This document shows, in pieces, positions 1-11,493 of a DNA stretch of 64,000 nt. The stretch's first letter is position 1, and each line of letters begins with the position of its first letter. The stretch spans positions 434,001 to 498,000 of the forward strand of contig JAYKYS010000024.1 in NCBI GenBank assembly GCA_036924285.1, written 5' to 3'. Origin of the DNA: Asterella californica (lineage: Eukaryota > Streptophyta > Marchantiopsida > Marchantiales > Aytoniaceae). The position numbers and the translations under genes were made by a program. Under the pieces are notes generated by a model. It searched no databases, was not told the origin of the DNA, and was given only the letters and a program-made list of their open reading frames with translations.

Positions 1-2100
1 GAGAGGGAGCGACGAGGAGATCAAAGGGAGGCAAAGGAGAGTGGCATGTGAGCATCAGGTTCTCCTTGCAGTATAGAACCAGCGAATTTGACAAGTAACG
101 TAGTTTGGAAACGAGAGGTGTCTTGGATGCCTAGATCCTCGGCCCACATGGGTTATGAAAGTGCTCGCCAAGTCACGAGTGGCAACTTAAGCTTGCTAGA
201 AAGGTCAGTTCTCCACAAGACAAAAAAGATGAAAGAGTTGGTGGAAGATTTTAGATGGGATTGGCAAAAGATTGTGGTAGGAAGGATGAATTGTTGTTCA
301 TCCTTTTACCACAATCCTTGACTTTATGACTTATGTTTCATCCTTGAAACATAAATCATAAAGTCAAGGATCGTGTGTCAAAAGAGAAGAAAGACGAGGT
401 AAATCTTGCAAGACGCTTTGTAAGACGAATGGTGCAATAAGCCCAAGTGTAGAGAGGACGTAATCTTGATGCAGCCGAGACGCTTAAATATCGAACTACT
501 TGGTGAGACCCAAGTATTGAAAATGAAAAGACAAATAGCATATAAGTCGATTTGTCTCTCATCGAGGGGTACCTCAGATGACTACATCCATACTCACTTC
601 ACTCAACGCTCTGACTCTTATAGTCACATCGTTCACCTTAATAACGTTCTTGCAAACAAGTTCTAATCTCATTCTCAACATTGCATCGCATAATATTCAA
701 AGACTCTCAAGGTTTCCAATGCTCACTTTACTTGTAGACAAGAAAAAGTAGAGTATCTTCCACCCTCGCTACTTCTCCTTTATACTCTATAATTTCTTAT
801 CATTGTAACTTCTACTAAGTTACGTTATCTCATGATAAATACGTAATTAAACATTATAAAACTCGTAAAGGCTACTAAGACATAAGAATAGCACACACAT
901 TACTTGTTCTACTTTACTAAAGTAAGAGATTCTCCTACTTTAGCTTTTCCAAAGTGTTAACTTTTCATACTATCCAATACGAAGACGACAACAAACTAAT
1001 ACGTCTTTTGAGGAGTATCTTTAGATATTTATTTTCGCGCACCTATCGTCTTGTTGCGCCAGCGGAAGCTCTTGCTCAGTAGGTCACAAAATTCAAACCG
1101 CTAACCTGCAAACACAATCACAAGTTAGCGTCCATGCACCACTTATCCTATCTCAGTTTGGTCCGGACCGGAGCCGGACCGTCTCCCTAATCATCAAGCT
1201 CAGCAGTTCCTAAGTCCCGACCTAGACCCACCTAGGTCGGTCCTAAAACACGAGCAAGTCACAAGATGACTTAGGGCGGACTTCCCATAAAGTCCAGGGT
1301 CTTAAACGATGCCTCCAGCACACCTAGCGGTCCAACCGCCCGTGATGTCCGTCTGAGTCTAGGCTCCCGAACGGCGGTCTAACCCGCCGACTCGTTCTCT
1401 AGTCTTACCCTAGTCCTTACAACGTTCCTAAGTCCAGACGTCCAAGTCTGGATCGGAACGTGTCTTGGAACCGGCCCAGTCATCACTTCATGCCCCCAGA
1501 GTCCGTCCGCCGAACCCTGGGGTCGGGTGACTCGTCTTGGCCCAACCAGGCATCGAGCCCCTCTCATATATACTTATGGGGATCGGCGGCCCCGCCCTCC
1601 TCTTTGGTCCTTGAAAATTATACCACAATCCGATCCTGGTTTGGCCATAACTTCCAACTCGAAGGTCAGATCGAGGATTGCTATATATCACTGGAAAGCT
1701 CTTGACGAGACCTTTCTAATGATACCTCATTCGCCTCGAGATCTTACGTGGAGCTCCGTCCACGACCTAAAACGTCCCTAGAGCTCCAACACTTAGTCAA
1801 TTTTAGAAAACTTTAGGTCCAGATCCAGACTCGAACCCTGTGGTTCGTCTGCGTCTCGGATCCACGTCTCGGTCTCACGTCTCGGACCTATGTTTGAGAG
1901 TCATGTTTCAGCCCGTTCTCAGACTTGCTCCCTTAGGTCAGCGTTCGTCTGGGGCCCTCTTGGAGTAGGCCCTTATGTCATAACCGAAGGTTCCAACCTT
2001 GGTTTAGAGAACCACTTAGGGTTCATCTGATCTCGACTTCCCGGCCAGACCTTTACTTTCGGCCGATCGCCGTCGATATTGTTCACATTTCGCTGCATGC
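1..2100. other. Non-coding region with hairpins and a GC-rich block
   Basis: I see no gene here; the short open frames are not coding-like. The first kilobase is AT-rich apart from the two stem-loops annotated separately. From about 1140 to 1990 the base composition shifts to GC-rich, with many short motifs built on GGTCC, CCTAGG and CACGTCTCGG, including small inverted repeats near 1160-1190 and 1218-1242. This block may be part of a repeat family, but no element ends are visible. Confidence 0.4.
271..371. repeat. Two adjacent long stem-loops
   Basis: The first hairpin spans 271-315: an outer arm ATTGTGGTA and an inner arm AAGGATGAA pair with TTCATCCTT and TACCACAAT around the loop TTGTTG. 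The second spans 314-371: a 27-base arm starting ATCCTTGACTTTATGA pairs with a 27-base arm ending AAAGTCAAGGAT, with one mismatch and the loop TCCT. The two structures overlap by two bases. They could be the end of a foldback element or a small hairpin-RNA locus. No target duplication was recognised. Confidence 0.6.
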
Positions 2101-2149
2101 AAGTTTGTTTGTGACGTCTTCCGCAAGCTTCGTGCCATTGAGGTACTGT

Positions 2150-4070
2150 ACTCTTAACGCAATGTCTGACGAATCGCATGTTGACGATGTTATCACCGTT
2201 TCTGACGATGATAATGTTATTATCGTTTCCGATGAAGAGAAAATAGTCTCCGATGATGAGAAATCTTGCAGTCCACTTCCGTCTTCCCGTTCTCCCAGTC
2301 CTCTCTTTGTACCTTCGACTCCTCCATCCCAGTCGACTCATGTTTCTGCCTCAGTGTCTTCCTCGCCACTGCCACTGTGCTTAGAACGTATCGAGCCAAT
2401 TTGTCTCCACCACATCCAAGGATACAGATGCCGACTGTTACAATTTGCTCGGCCAACTGTTACAATTTGCTCGACCAACTGTTACAATTTGCTCGGCTAA
2501 CTGTTCTCTTCCTCCGCATCCTTTGCTCCCTTCTAGGTACCTCTCCTTTTCTGAAACAGATTTGTATGTGACCAGAACGTACGTCTATATAGACTTCCGC
2601 TACTGTTTGAAACCTCTCGAGTTCCTTTTGCCAAGTTCCGATTACGTGAAAGTTTCATACGCTTTCTCTGGTGCTAGTCAGTGCTTTCAATGCATTATCG
2701 GGCCTTTTCTGTATGTGAAATCCGAAGAATTATGGCTTATCCTCAAGGATAGAAATTGTACCTTGTTCTCTTATCCCAAGTTTCTTCAACACGAGGATGA
2801 GCACAACCTTCTGAAACCTGTAGTCTCTTTTGTGTATAGACTGAAGTTTTTGCCTTGCGTCTGCACAAGTTTCAATACCAGACTTTATAGGATAGGTTGC
2901 AAGCATTTGGAGTTTCCATCCGATGCAGATGCGACAGGCAGCTCGCGCCAGACTATCCAACAGCAATCCACCTCTTCCTCGCAGCAGAAGACTCTCCCTC
3001 AAGAGTCTTGAAGTCTCGGTGACCATCGATCAGACTGGTGGGGATCTCGACCTCTGTTGTTGGGGTCGTTGTGTGATTTTCTACAGCGAGAATGTGAGTC
3101 TGGTCTCATCTCGGTAGAGCAGGGAGGAGCATTGCTGCATCTGCACGTCCAAGACGTTGTCGCGCTACTTGGCGATTACATGTTAGACGGATTACACTCC
3201 GACAACGTTATGTCTTTGCTGGCAACCAGTCCTGTCGATGTAAAGAACAGATTAGTCACTGTCCTCGGTTGGAAGAGGAGTAGTAGACCTTTGGGGGGGC
3301 GAAGTCTGCGTGAAGAGACTGAATAACAGGGGCCTTCATACCTTTGTAGGTATGATAGGCTACTGCATGAAGGATAAATCTGAGGAACATCATCAGTGTT
3401 CTATGAAAAATATTTATGACTGTATGCTCGCAGATGGGGATCAGCTCTTTTACACTTTTGGGTGCAGCCGACACGAAGAACAGGGTGGAACTTAACTTCA
3501 ACAATATTCTGCAGCGCGCTCTACAGTTTAACAAATATAGGTGCCGTCATCCTCTGGGCAGTACGCTCCGCACATGTCTTCGGTCTATGGTGCGCTCCGG
3601 CAAGTATTCCCCATCGTGCAAATGGTTGATGGGTACTGACATACAGCGGGCAAGGAGTGAGGCTCTATGGAAGTCCATTGTACATCCCGAGACAGTGACG
3701 ATGGCAGATATAGATACTATTTTCTTCTCCAAGCGACAGGATCATTAACGTTACTTCACAACTGTAACTCCTGAGGAAGAGGAGCGATCCCTGGATCTCC
3801 CTTCTCCAGCAATCGATGCCTGTCCACTGTTCGAAGCTGTTCGATGTTTTTCTGAGTATATTCCCCTTTGCAGTGCTCTTCTTCGAGACAGAAGCTCATT
3901 GCGAGCCACGGAAGGTGAGTTGCTCGTTTGTTTATGCTCCAACGTTCGGACCCTCTTGTTTCCTCACTTACATGACGTTTGCGCACAGCAGCAGCAGATA
4001 TTCCGCCCGAGGGATCCAGTGACAGTCAAACGAGGCCACTTAGGGGCTTGGGAGTATAAGTTACGTGCAG
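2150..4070 (+). pseudogene. Broken HUH endonuclease (replitron-like rolling-circle transposase)
   Basis: This is a coding region broken over several frames. At 2162-2430 it has an acidic, Ser/Asp-rich stretch (repeated VSDD/VSDEE), then a folded-looking domain (2540-3010). At 3057-3326 a frame contains LLHLHVQ, the HUH metal-binding motif (His-hydrophobe-His). At 3310-3480 another frame contains TFVGMIGYCMKDK, whose YCMK matches the catalytic YxxK of rolling-circle Rep proteins. A third frame (3460-3747) carries the C-terminal part ending near DIDTIFF. A stop lies at 3009-3011, frame changes near 3300 and 3460, and a 22-bp repeat array at 2434 sits at another frame change. HUH and YxxK enzymes nick and rejoin single-stranded DNA. 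The gene layout resembles eukaryotic replitron-type proteins, as far as I remember that family. No transposon ends were found, so the class assignment is inference; the HUH/YxxK pair is seen directly. Confidence 0.6.
2434..2508 (+). repeat. 22-bp minisatellite inside the HUH gene remnant
   Basis: Three head-to-tail 22-bp units beginning ACTGTTACAATTTGCTCGG start at 2434, 2456 and 2478, followed by the partial unit ACTGTTCTC. The units differ at one or two bases. A unit of 22 bases is not a multiple of three, and the array lies exactly where the reading frame changes between the acidic N-terminal part and the rest of the HUH gene. Confidence 0.85.
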
Positions 4071-4120
4071 CACAAAAGTGACAGTCAAACGAGGCCACTT
4101 ATGGTCTTGGGAGTATAAGT
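4019..4120 (+). repeat. 59-bp tandem duplication
   Basis: A segment starting GTGACAGTCAAACGAGGCC occurs at 4019 and again at 4078, about 43 bases nearly identical, separated by a short non-matching stretch. It lies at the 3' end of the HUH gene remnant and may be part of its downstream sequence. Confidence 0.8.
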
Positions 4121-4433
4121 ACGACAGTCGACCGAAGGCACCAGTTCGGAGTAGAGCGTACGTGCAGCAGCAGTTCATATTCGTGCTGAGGGGTTGAAGG
4201 CCAGTTGTGGTCTGCGGACAATTACGTCTAAGTTTTGAGAGGTTTACAATAGTGTTTTCTCGTTCGAGTTACGTATGATAGCATTCGGAGTGTAGCACCT
4301 AACTTTGAACACGTTAACAGTAGTGTTGTTGTCGATATCGATACAGTCGGTTGACGACTGTGTACATAAAAATTGAGATAAGACTGATAAGAGCGAAACA
4401 TGTTCAGTAGCGCTCGTCGATGTACAAACTATT

Positions 4434-4610
4434 TTGGCTATAAAGTTATTTTGGCCCACCGTGGTCATTTCTCATGAAAACAAGGTACTGGTCATGGACG
4501 ACAACGGATACAAGTTAACGGTGAAAGATAATTTTGGCATGAGAAAAAATGTTGGCTATAAAGTTTTCGCCCAGCGTGGTCATTTGTCGTGGAAAAAGGT
4601 AGTGGTAAGA
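4434..4610 (+). repeat. Diverged 118-bp direct repeat
   Basis: A block starting TTGGCTATAAAGTT at 4434 recurs at 4552, with the shared features CGTGGTCATTT and a following GAAAA(C/A)AAGGTA. The frame 4434-4679 stays open through both copies and gives a lysine-rich peptide, but I recognise no protein in it. Confidence 0.6.
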
Positions 4611-4619
4611 AGGAAGAAG

Positions 4620-6219
4620 AAGGTACTGTGCACATGGGAAAAAAAGGTGCTGATGAGAAAGAGAAAAAAACCGAAATGACGTCCAGGAAAAAAGATGGTC
4701 GTAAGATTTTCATATTGTACATGGGGAAATTAAAACCGAAAGTAACGGCGGCAAAACAGGGAACGAGGTTTTATCGGCTGCGAACGCAGTGCCGATATGT
4801 ATTAAACGCTACGATAGGATAAACTCGCCAGTAGAAAGTGTAAAACCATAGAACTGAAACAAATAGCCCAGTCAAGGCATAGCCTCACGCCATTTCGCAC
4901 AAGCGGCGACTAATTAGGAACCGGCTTCGAACAAGGGCTACTAACTACTGATATGATACAGTATATGAATATCCTGTAAGCATGCTAGTGATAATGGCTA
5001 CCGAGAAGGTTCAGTCCTTGCAAGGACAGCAGCATTCCGCTGCTGAAAACCCTAGGACGGAGAAAAAGCCAAAAATAGATAGAGTCCTGGGACTAACAAA
5101 CGTTTCATCATAAAGAAAAAGAGAAAAAAAAGAAAAGAATTTGCGGCGTAACTGGAATTACTATTCCAGGTCGTAGTGGTCCTGCGAGCAGTTGGATCGA
5201 TCTTCATGTCGACGGGCCCACAACCGGGCCTAAGGCAATCTCCAGGCCGTGTGTCAGCTCCCGGCCCTCAAGCTATTTCCACTCCATGAATCTTCTTCCG
5301 TAAGCTTCACGGAATCGCGCGAGAGAAGCTTGTAAGTGACGGATTGTGAGAGTTTGTGACCCGAACGTTTTCTCCTTCAGAACGTGAGGAGGGTACAGTC
5401 AAATATAAGGTGGTGGGACCTTTTTGTTCATCATGCAGTTCTTGGTGTTCTGATCGGCTCAGCGTACTGAGTTATCACCAAGATTTCTTGGTTTCCGACA
5501 CTAGTTCAGAACCTGTCCGCGACTACCTCACTCGAATTTGTCGCCTCCGGACCCCCGATTACCGTCTTATCAGGCAAGTGTTATCTCACTGATTGAAGTC
5601 TTCAGTTTGATTTCCAATCATCGTTAATTCTGTTTAAAGCTCGAGTAGTCCAGGACCGTCGCAGTTGAAGCAGATGAATCTATGTGTTTTTGACCGTGTC
5701 AAGTTACACATGCAGTTCTTCTTGCAAGTCCGAGTTTCGAATAGGCGTTAAGAAGCTTTGCTGAGAGTTTGAAATTCAAGTCTGTAAACACTCCGCATCT
5801 GCAACGTTAACTGTTTTGCTGGTCAACGTCAGCTGGTCGCAGTGCATGTCATTGCACTCCGTGGACCGAATTAGAAGTCGACATCCTTTAGATTTGAAGT
5901 TCAATGGAAATAGAATTTCCGACGTCACTCTTGGATATTTTGTCCCAAGCTGTGGATTGCACCCAGAAGAACTGCAAAAGGACCGAATTCCAAATGCGTG
6001 CCAAATATGTCACTGTTTTGAATCTTTTCGAATTCGCTGGCGTTCCTGATAATTAGACACACCTTGCTTTATGCAGTCCAGTCTGCTGGTTTTTCTTGCG
6101 CCCAGGCGCTTGGTGGGGAGGACGAAATCGACTTCCGCAGCGGAGAGGAGCTTAAGCGATTCAGTGAATGAGGCTGTGACGGACTGTTACAGACCGAGAG
6201 CGGTTTCGGCCCCCCAACT
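4620..6219. other. Spacer upstream of the fungal-like gene
   Basis: No gene is supported. Short open frames at 5356-5592 and 5816-6049 have no recognisable domain. The last 150 bases lead into the start codon of the gene at 6220 and should contain its 5' leader. No promoter element could be assigned. Confidence 0.3.
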
Positions 6220-7515
6220 ATGGACTCAACATCGCCCGAGTTGCTGCCGGTGGTTATCCCACCCATCTCTCACCCACCGTTCCACTGCCAGGGGAAAGGA
6301 CTAATGCACCAAAACCATTCTCGCGAGTCAGCTTCTACATTGAAGAGCTGGATAACAAACAAGCGTGTGAGAACGCCTCTGAAGAAACCCAAAGACTGGT
6401 GGAGGGCTCAGCTCCTCCTTTACGGTCTGGACGCTGGCAAATCGAGCACCAAGGCCGCAGAACTCACACTCAGTCTGAAGAGTGCTCTCGAGAAAGGGTT
6501 GGAGGCTCCTACGACGAAGATAGTCGAACTGGAGAACGAGCTGAACGCGAAATTCCGGCTGCTGAACTTGGAGGCCAGGAACAGCAAGTACTCGGCTCTG
6601 GAAACGGACGATGGTAGAGCAGAATTCGATCCCGTGAAGTTTCTGAGACAGCGGTTTCCTACTAAAGGCAAGAGGAAGAAGGACGCTTTGGTGGTACTGA
6701 AGATCGCAAATAGGGCTCCACTGCACGCTGCTGCGGAGAGTTTGGGTTTATGCAGCACCAGCGCAGATGCACCGGGAGCAGAAAACGCTCGCTGGATCAT
6801 CATTGGCTGCAACCGTGATGATGTTCTTCGTCGTGCTTCGGAAATCGGAACCCAACGGAAGAGATGGAAAGATGAACAGCTGAAGGCTAAAAGGAAGGAG
6901 GTCGAGGCTCAAGCTCGGCAGTTGGCTGAAGCGCAAATCGGGCCTGGAAAAGGATCTCTGGAAGATGTGGTTGGAGAGTGGCATGTTGAATCGCCTGGCA
7001 TATCCCAGCAATGGCCCCAAGTCGGGACTAGTTTCCGCATGTCTTTTTACTTCCACGCACCGGTGCAGGACGAGAGCGATGAAGATTCGCACGAGGATGA
7101 GAGATTGTACGAGGCAGGGGAAAGCGACCACGGTGAAGAAATCCGCTCTGCAAAGTTGGATGGAACAGAATTGCTGTGGTCGAACTTCGACTTAGGTTTG
7201 TTCCACGGAGTTCTGCACGCCCAAGCCCAGCTTCCCCACTCAGACCTCCTACCGTCCAAGCCGATTCCATTCTCTTGGCGGGGCCGTGACTTTTCAGAGG
7301 AGCAGATTCAGGTGGATTTGAATGGGAGAGTAAACACCGGTACTCTTACTTTCCAGAGCTCCACCAAACTGACAGGCGTCCTCAAGGGTCCTATGGGCGA
7401 GTTCAAGTTCGAGGGTAGTAAAGTATCCACAACTCCAACGCACAAATGCCCTGAAGGATGGAAGGAATTGACACAGAAACAGTGGAACAGTGAGTGTGTG
7501 AGTCGATGGCATTAG
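6220..7515 (+). CDS. SAP-like/beta-domain protein of fungal-like family, copy A
   Basis: This is a single open frame of 431 residues starting at ATG 6220. The N-terminus has PPISHPPFHCQGKG. Residues about 65-95 contain WWRAQLLLYGLDAGKSST, which looks like a SAP-type helix-turn-helix (W-x-A-Q-L-x-x-Y-G-L), followed by a predicted coiled coil. A charged helical stretch (residues 220-250) leads to LEDVVGEWHVES, then an acidic insert (DESDEDSHEDE) and a beta-rich region with FDLGLFHGVLHAQ, FSWRGRD and GEFKFEGSKV. The order of these parts resembles uncharacterised fungal proteins I recall; no function is known to me. An alternative end exists: a splice donor at 7490 and acceptor at 7550 would replace the last residues with about 18 others ending at 7606. 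I prefer the unspliced end. A diverged paralogue lies at 15346-16434 on the other strand. Confidence 0.7.
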   Translation: MDSTSPELLPVVIPPISHPPFHCQGKGLMHQNHSRESASTLKSWITNKRVRTPLKKPKDWWRAQLLLYGLDAGKSSTKAAELTLSLKSALEKGLEAPTTKIVELENELNAKFRLLNLEARNSKYSALETDDGRAEFDPVKFLRQRFPTKGKRKKDALVVLKIANRAPLHAAAESLGLCSTSADAPGAENARWIIIGCNRDDVLRRASEIGTQRKRWKDEQLKAKRKEVEAQARQLAEAQIGPGKGSLEDVVGEWHVESPGISQQWPQVGTSFRMSFYFHAPVQDESDEDSHEDERLYEAGESDHGEEIRSAKLDGTELLWSNFDLGLFHGVLHAQAQLPHSDLLPSKPIPFSWRGRDFSEEQIQVDLNGRVNTGTLTFQSSTKLTGVLKGPMGEFKFEGSKVSTTPTHKCPEGWKELTQKQWNSECVSRWH

Positions 7516-9485
7516 GTGCCCAATCAAGGTGAAGCTTTTGAGTTCATCAGATGAGTTCGACGTCACCATGCTAAACTGGCCCAGTGATAGCACGAACTCT
7601 CTATGAGCATGTGTTCGTTCGTAGACGTCCCATCATGCATGTCCAGCTTGCTAGGCTTTCAGTTCCTTAACCTTCCTCAAGAGAAGATGTACAAATTACC
7701 CCAGAAATTAGAGCCTCTGAAACCGCAGATGATTGTTGTGATGATGAAAGTGCACTCTGAAACTGTGACGGAAGTCATCGGGTCAGTGCCCACAATGTGT
7801 GGTACAGTAGTGGGATAAGATGAACTTATAGTCTTGTAGTCTAAACTAGTTACCTCGTGGAGTCAGCAAGCTTTTGTATAGGTCTGAGTTCTTCTCTGGC
7901 GCCAAGTTTGAGCCAGAACAGTTTTCCCATCGCTCTGTTATGTATGTTATGTACGAACATATCTTTCTGCACTCGTCTGTAAATTGCATGTTTCGTTATT
8001 ATCATGTTTCGGTATCTACTCTTGACAAGTATCTTGCTTCAGTATCTACTCTCTAAATCGTTTTAGTATCTACTCTTGACTCTTCACAGTCGTTCAACAC
8101 GTTTCAGCTCTGAAATACGGTAACCGAATCCTAGATAATAAACTATATCCTTGCATACCGCCCTTGATTGAATGAACCATTAGTCGAGACTTGAAAAAAT
8201 GCATAAAACCGCTGGTGTAACTGAAAATTCTACTGCGGGCTGATTGACTCTTAAGCTTTTAACTTTCTACTTCCTATTTGCTATGAGAAGTCTATGAGTG
8301 GTTCAATATTCATTCAGTTTCATGTTTGAGGTTTACATGCCAGCGTTCGACCAGACTGATGGGGTACAAGCTTCCACGCACATTTTCTATTCTTCCTCCT
8401 CTCCAACTCAGAGAGATCGTGATTTCTCTAGAATTGTGGATCAGTATTCGTGGTAGAATGAAACTTCATAAGTTTCATAAGTAATGAAACTCATAAATGG
8501 AACTCGGCAAGAACATTTCTTTATGGCTTCAACTGAACGAGACCACGACTGGATCTCTCTCTAATCTCCTTGTGTATACGGTCTCGATCGCGTGCACCAA
8601 ACCAGCAACTTGGAGAAGTACATCTGTTAGTTGTCAACTTCCCGGCCTACTTCAGGTGTATTAAGGCCCTCTTCCCACATCATCTTCCAACATATCGTTT
8701 CCTTGTTATCCATCGCGGTTTCTCGTGGCTATTTGTGCAAGAGGCTGGTGTGTCGTCCAAGGAGTCTGCCAGGTTCTTCTCCTTTCCACGAGAGGAAATA
8801 TGCTGGGAAGTAATCGTAACACTCAGTCTAGTCTGTGAAACTTTCCCCGACCTATATATATCACGAGAACCAAAATGCTGAGCAATGGAATTGTGGGGTT
8901 CGCATTCGGTAACATAGTGAGTAACTCGGAAATAGTATAGAAAGTGCAGGTGGAGGTAAAGTAGAAAACGACAAACTATTCCAAAACTTTTGTCCTCTTG
9001 CGGGTTCTTTTCGAATCGACGGTCAGCTATGCAAGTGCATATCACGAATGCATGCACTCATTCGTGATATGCACTTGGAGGGTTAGGATACAGCCACTTG
9101 GAGGTAGCCGTCACGTCACGAGACCGTTATAGCGCGAAGGGTTCGGATGAGGATAGTCCCTCCAGAACCATAGAGATACCATCTACGAAGGGTGGATTCG
9201 CGACATGCATCGAGTAGTAGAAAGGCAATCAAGGAGAAATTAGATATAACAGTTATTAGTAAATGAATCACTCGTCCGTCAACCTACTCTCCATCCTTGT
9301 CCAAATAGAGAAATTATGCTAATCCAGTTACCAAATTTATTTACTGATGATCATAGGAAGAGAGGTACTGGACACGGAAGAAACAATACGATCGAGACAA
9401 GTTATAGACGTGTTCCTGTGGAATGCTCAGTTCGCCTTGTCTGCACGACTGAACTTCATAGTGCAAGAGTATACAGAAATTACTG
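7516..9485. other. Non-coding spacer
   Basis: Only short unconvincing open frames are present. The first 100-300 bases are presumably 3' untranslated sequence of the upstream gene. The one clear structure is the inverted repeat at 9032-9077, annotated separately. Confidence 0.3.
9032..9077. repeat. Perfect 19-bp inverted repeat
   Basis: The arm CAAGTGCATATCACGAATG at 9032-9050 and its exact reverse complement at 9059-9077 flank an 8-base loop. The stem is uninterrupted. It could be a cruciform site or a small hairpin transcript. No flanking duplication was seen. Confidence 0.85.
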
Positions 9486-10587
9486 CTAATGATCACACCC
9501 CTATTAAGTTTGTAGTAATTGATAACATTTCACTTATATTGCTTGATCACACCTTGCTTCGCTATCGAAGTTGAAACTAATCACTTTTCCATGTTGTGAT
9601 ATTTTGGATTGCACACATTGACTTTTCGAACATTTATATTCTCAAGTGTTGCTTCGCTATCGAAGTTAAAACTAATCACTTTTTCATGTTAGTGATATTT
9701 TGGACTGCACACATTAGCTTTCCGAACATGTATAGTCTCAAGTGTATTTTACTTTTGAAACTATTTAAGTGAATACTTTTGAAAATCTTTATTTTATGGT
9801 CTATTATTTCATCAGACGTTGCTTTGCTATCGAAGTTGAAACTAATCACTTTTCCATGTTAGTGATATTTTGGACTGCACACTTTAGCTTTTTGAACATG
9901 TATAGTCTCAGGTCTATTTTACTTCTGAACCTATTTGAGTGAATACTTCTGAGACAATTTATTTAAAGTGAAGAGGTATTTAGTTACAGTAAAAAATAAT
10001 AATAATAATGAATGACATTTCAACTTAACTGGTTTTACTGTCAGTTAAGGGAGGTGTAATCAAGCAGAACAAATTCTGCAAGAATATACGTACGTGCAAG
10101 TACTAGAATCTTTTTTGTATCGAGCTTTTTTCTGTCTAAGAGCATTACATCTTCTTCAGAGTACCTACTCTACTTACGTATACTCGGCACGGCTCATGCA
10201 AGCTAGTCCTGTTGTAATTAGATGTGATATTGGCTTGATCACACCTCGAGGAGGTTCCTTGAGCTTGATCATACCCCTCTTAGCGATGTACCGCTTGATC
10301 CTACCTTAACGACTTATTAACAATAGAACCAGTCATTTTATTTTCTGGTTTATCATTTTAGTACTTTCAACCTTGACTAAATATCATTATAATTCAAAAT
10401 ATTTAATATTGAACACACGGTGAGACTATACATGTTCGGAAATTTAATATGTGCAGTCCCACATGTGAGTAACATCACAAAGTGACTTGTTTTGCAAGCA
10501 ATAGCCAGTAAGGGGTGTGATCAAGCCATGCATCGTTAGGAGGGGGTGTGATCAAGCTCAAGTAACCTTCTGGGGTGTGATCAAGCC
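9486..10587. mobile_element. Foldback/MITE-like repeat with GCTTGATCACACC motifs
   Basis: The motif GCTTGATCACACC or a close variant occurs in forward orientation near 9489, 9541, 10233, 10263 and 10291, and in reverse near 10053, 10512, 10543 and 10572. The segment 10232-10309 is an inverted copy of 10512-10587, each arm holding three motif copies with matching spacers. A longer outer inversion links 9541-9640 to about 10420-10515, including the shared segment ending GAACATGTATAGTCTCA. Direct repeats starting at 9556, 9651 and 9821 (GCTTCGCTATCGAAGTT) lie inside. The nested inverted arms and absence of coding fit a non-autonomous foldback element. No clear target duplication or partner transposase was found. 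Confidence 0.6.
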
Positions 10588-10599
10588 AATTTCTGTAAT

Positions 10600-11398
10600 T
10601 AGATTCATGCGAATTCATTCTATACATCACGCAACTATTCCTAGTATCTAACTTTTTTCCTAATACGGTGACTGATTCTGATCTCACGGTTACAAAAGGA
10701 AGTTCTGGAAGGCGGCCTTCATGATCACGATCAAGAATTGTTATCGGATCATGCCACTCATGATATCCTCCTGATCGAGGCTCAAACGGTGTGAACTATC
10801 ACCCCCCTTACAGAAGATAAGATAGCTACATTACCTAATATATGTTACAAATTTGAGAACTTTACTCCAAGTCTTTTAGAATACTACCAGCCTGTTATAA
10901 CTGATAACATATCAGCATGTTAAAATTGATCAGAAGAAAAACTTAACAAAAATATTGTGAAATGAAATATGCACAGTTTTATTTAGCCTTCAGAACTGGT
11001 ACCAACCGAAAGGACCTCGACTCATATTACTTTACAAAGAATGTGGGCTACTATACGGTTGGAACATAACTGCTGTCATCTCAAAGTGACTTACCTAACT
11101 GCTATCAAGGTACTTCTCGCGTCAAAGTCATATCACGAATCATCTCTTCTTGTTTTTCCATTTTTCTTTCTACCTTCCGTAGAGTTTAGATGTGAGACTG
11201 TAATGATATTTAACAATATAACGATATGCCCAGCTGTATACACTTAGTGTGAGAATTCCTTGTATAAGGAAACCCAGACCACGGCTTTTCACGAAGCTTC
11301 GTCGTCAGTTCATGATCACGCAACAGTTTGCAGCACTGGAACTTGTCCTGACCAGGACTGTTCTACGCGATAAGTACCTTTGGTACGCAAGAATCTAC
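10600..11398. other. Spacer before the dehydrogenase pseudogene
   Basis: No gene or repeat is supported here. Exon 1 of the pseudogene that starts near 11400 would be expected in this stretch, but I could not find a convincing match to it. Confidence 0.3.
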
Positions 11399-11465
11399 TG
11401 GGCGTGCATTGGTTCTCTGAACGGGCTGGCGGTCAAATTAAATTGCAGAGCTGGCATGGGATTCA

Positions 11466-11493
11466 AATAGGCTCTCTCGCGAGAGAGCCTATT
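11466..11493. repeat. 28-bp perfect palindrome
   Basis: AATAGGCTCTCTCG at 11466-11479 is followed at once by its exact reverse complement CGAGAGAGCCTATT. There is no loop. It lies at the end of the exon-2-like segment of the dehydrogenase pseudogene. It could be a cruciform site or the trace of a double-strand-break repair event. Confidence 0.9.

Noticed and set aside
7490..7606. Alternative second exon of fungal-like copy A
   Set aside because: GTGAGT at 7490 and an AG at 7549-7550 would allow a 61-bp intron, but the unspliced end (CVSRWH) better resembles the family end that I recall; kept only as an alternative.
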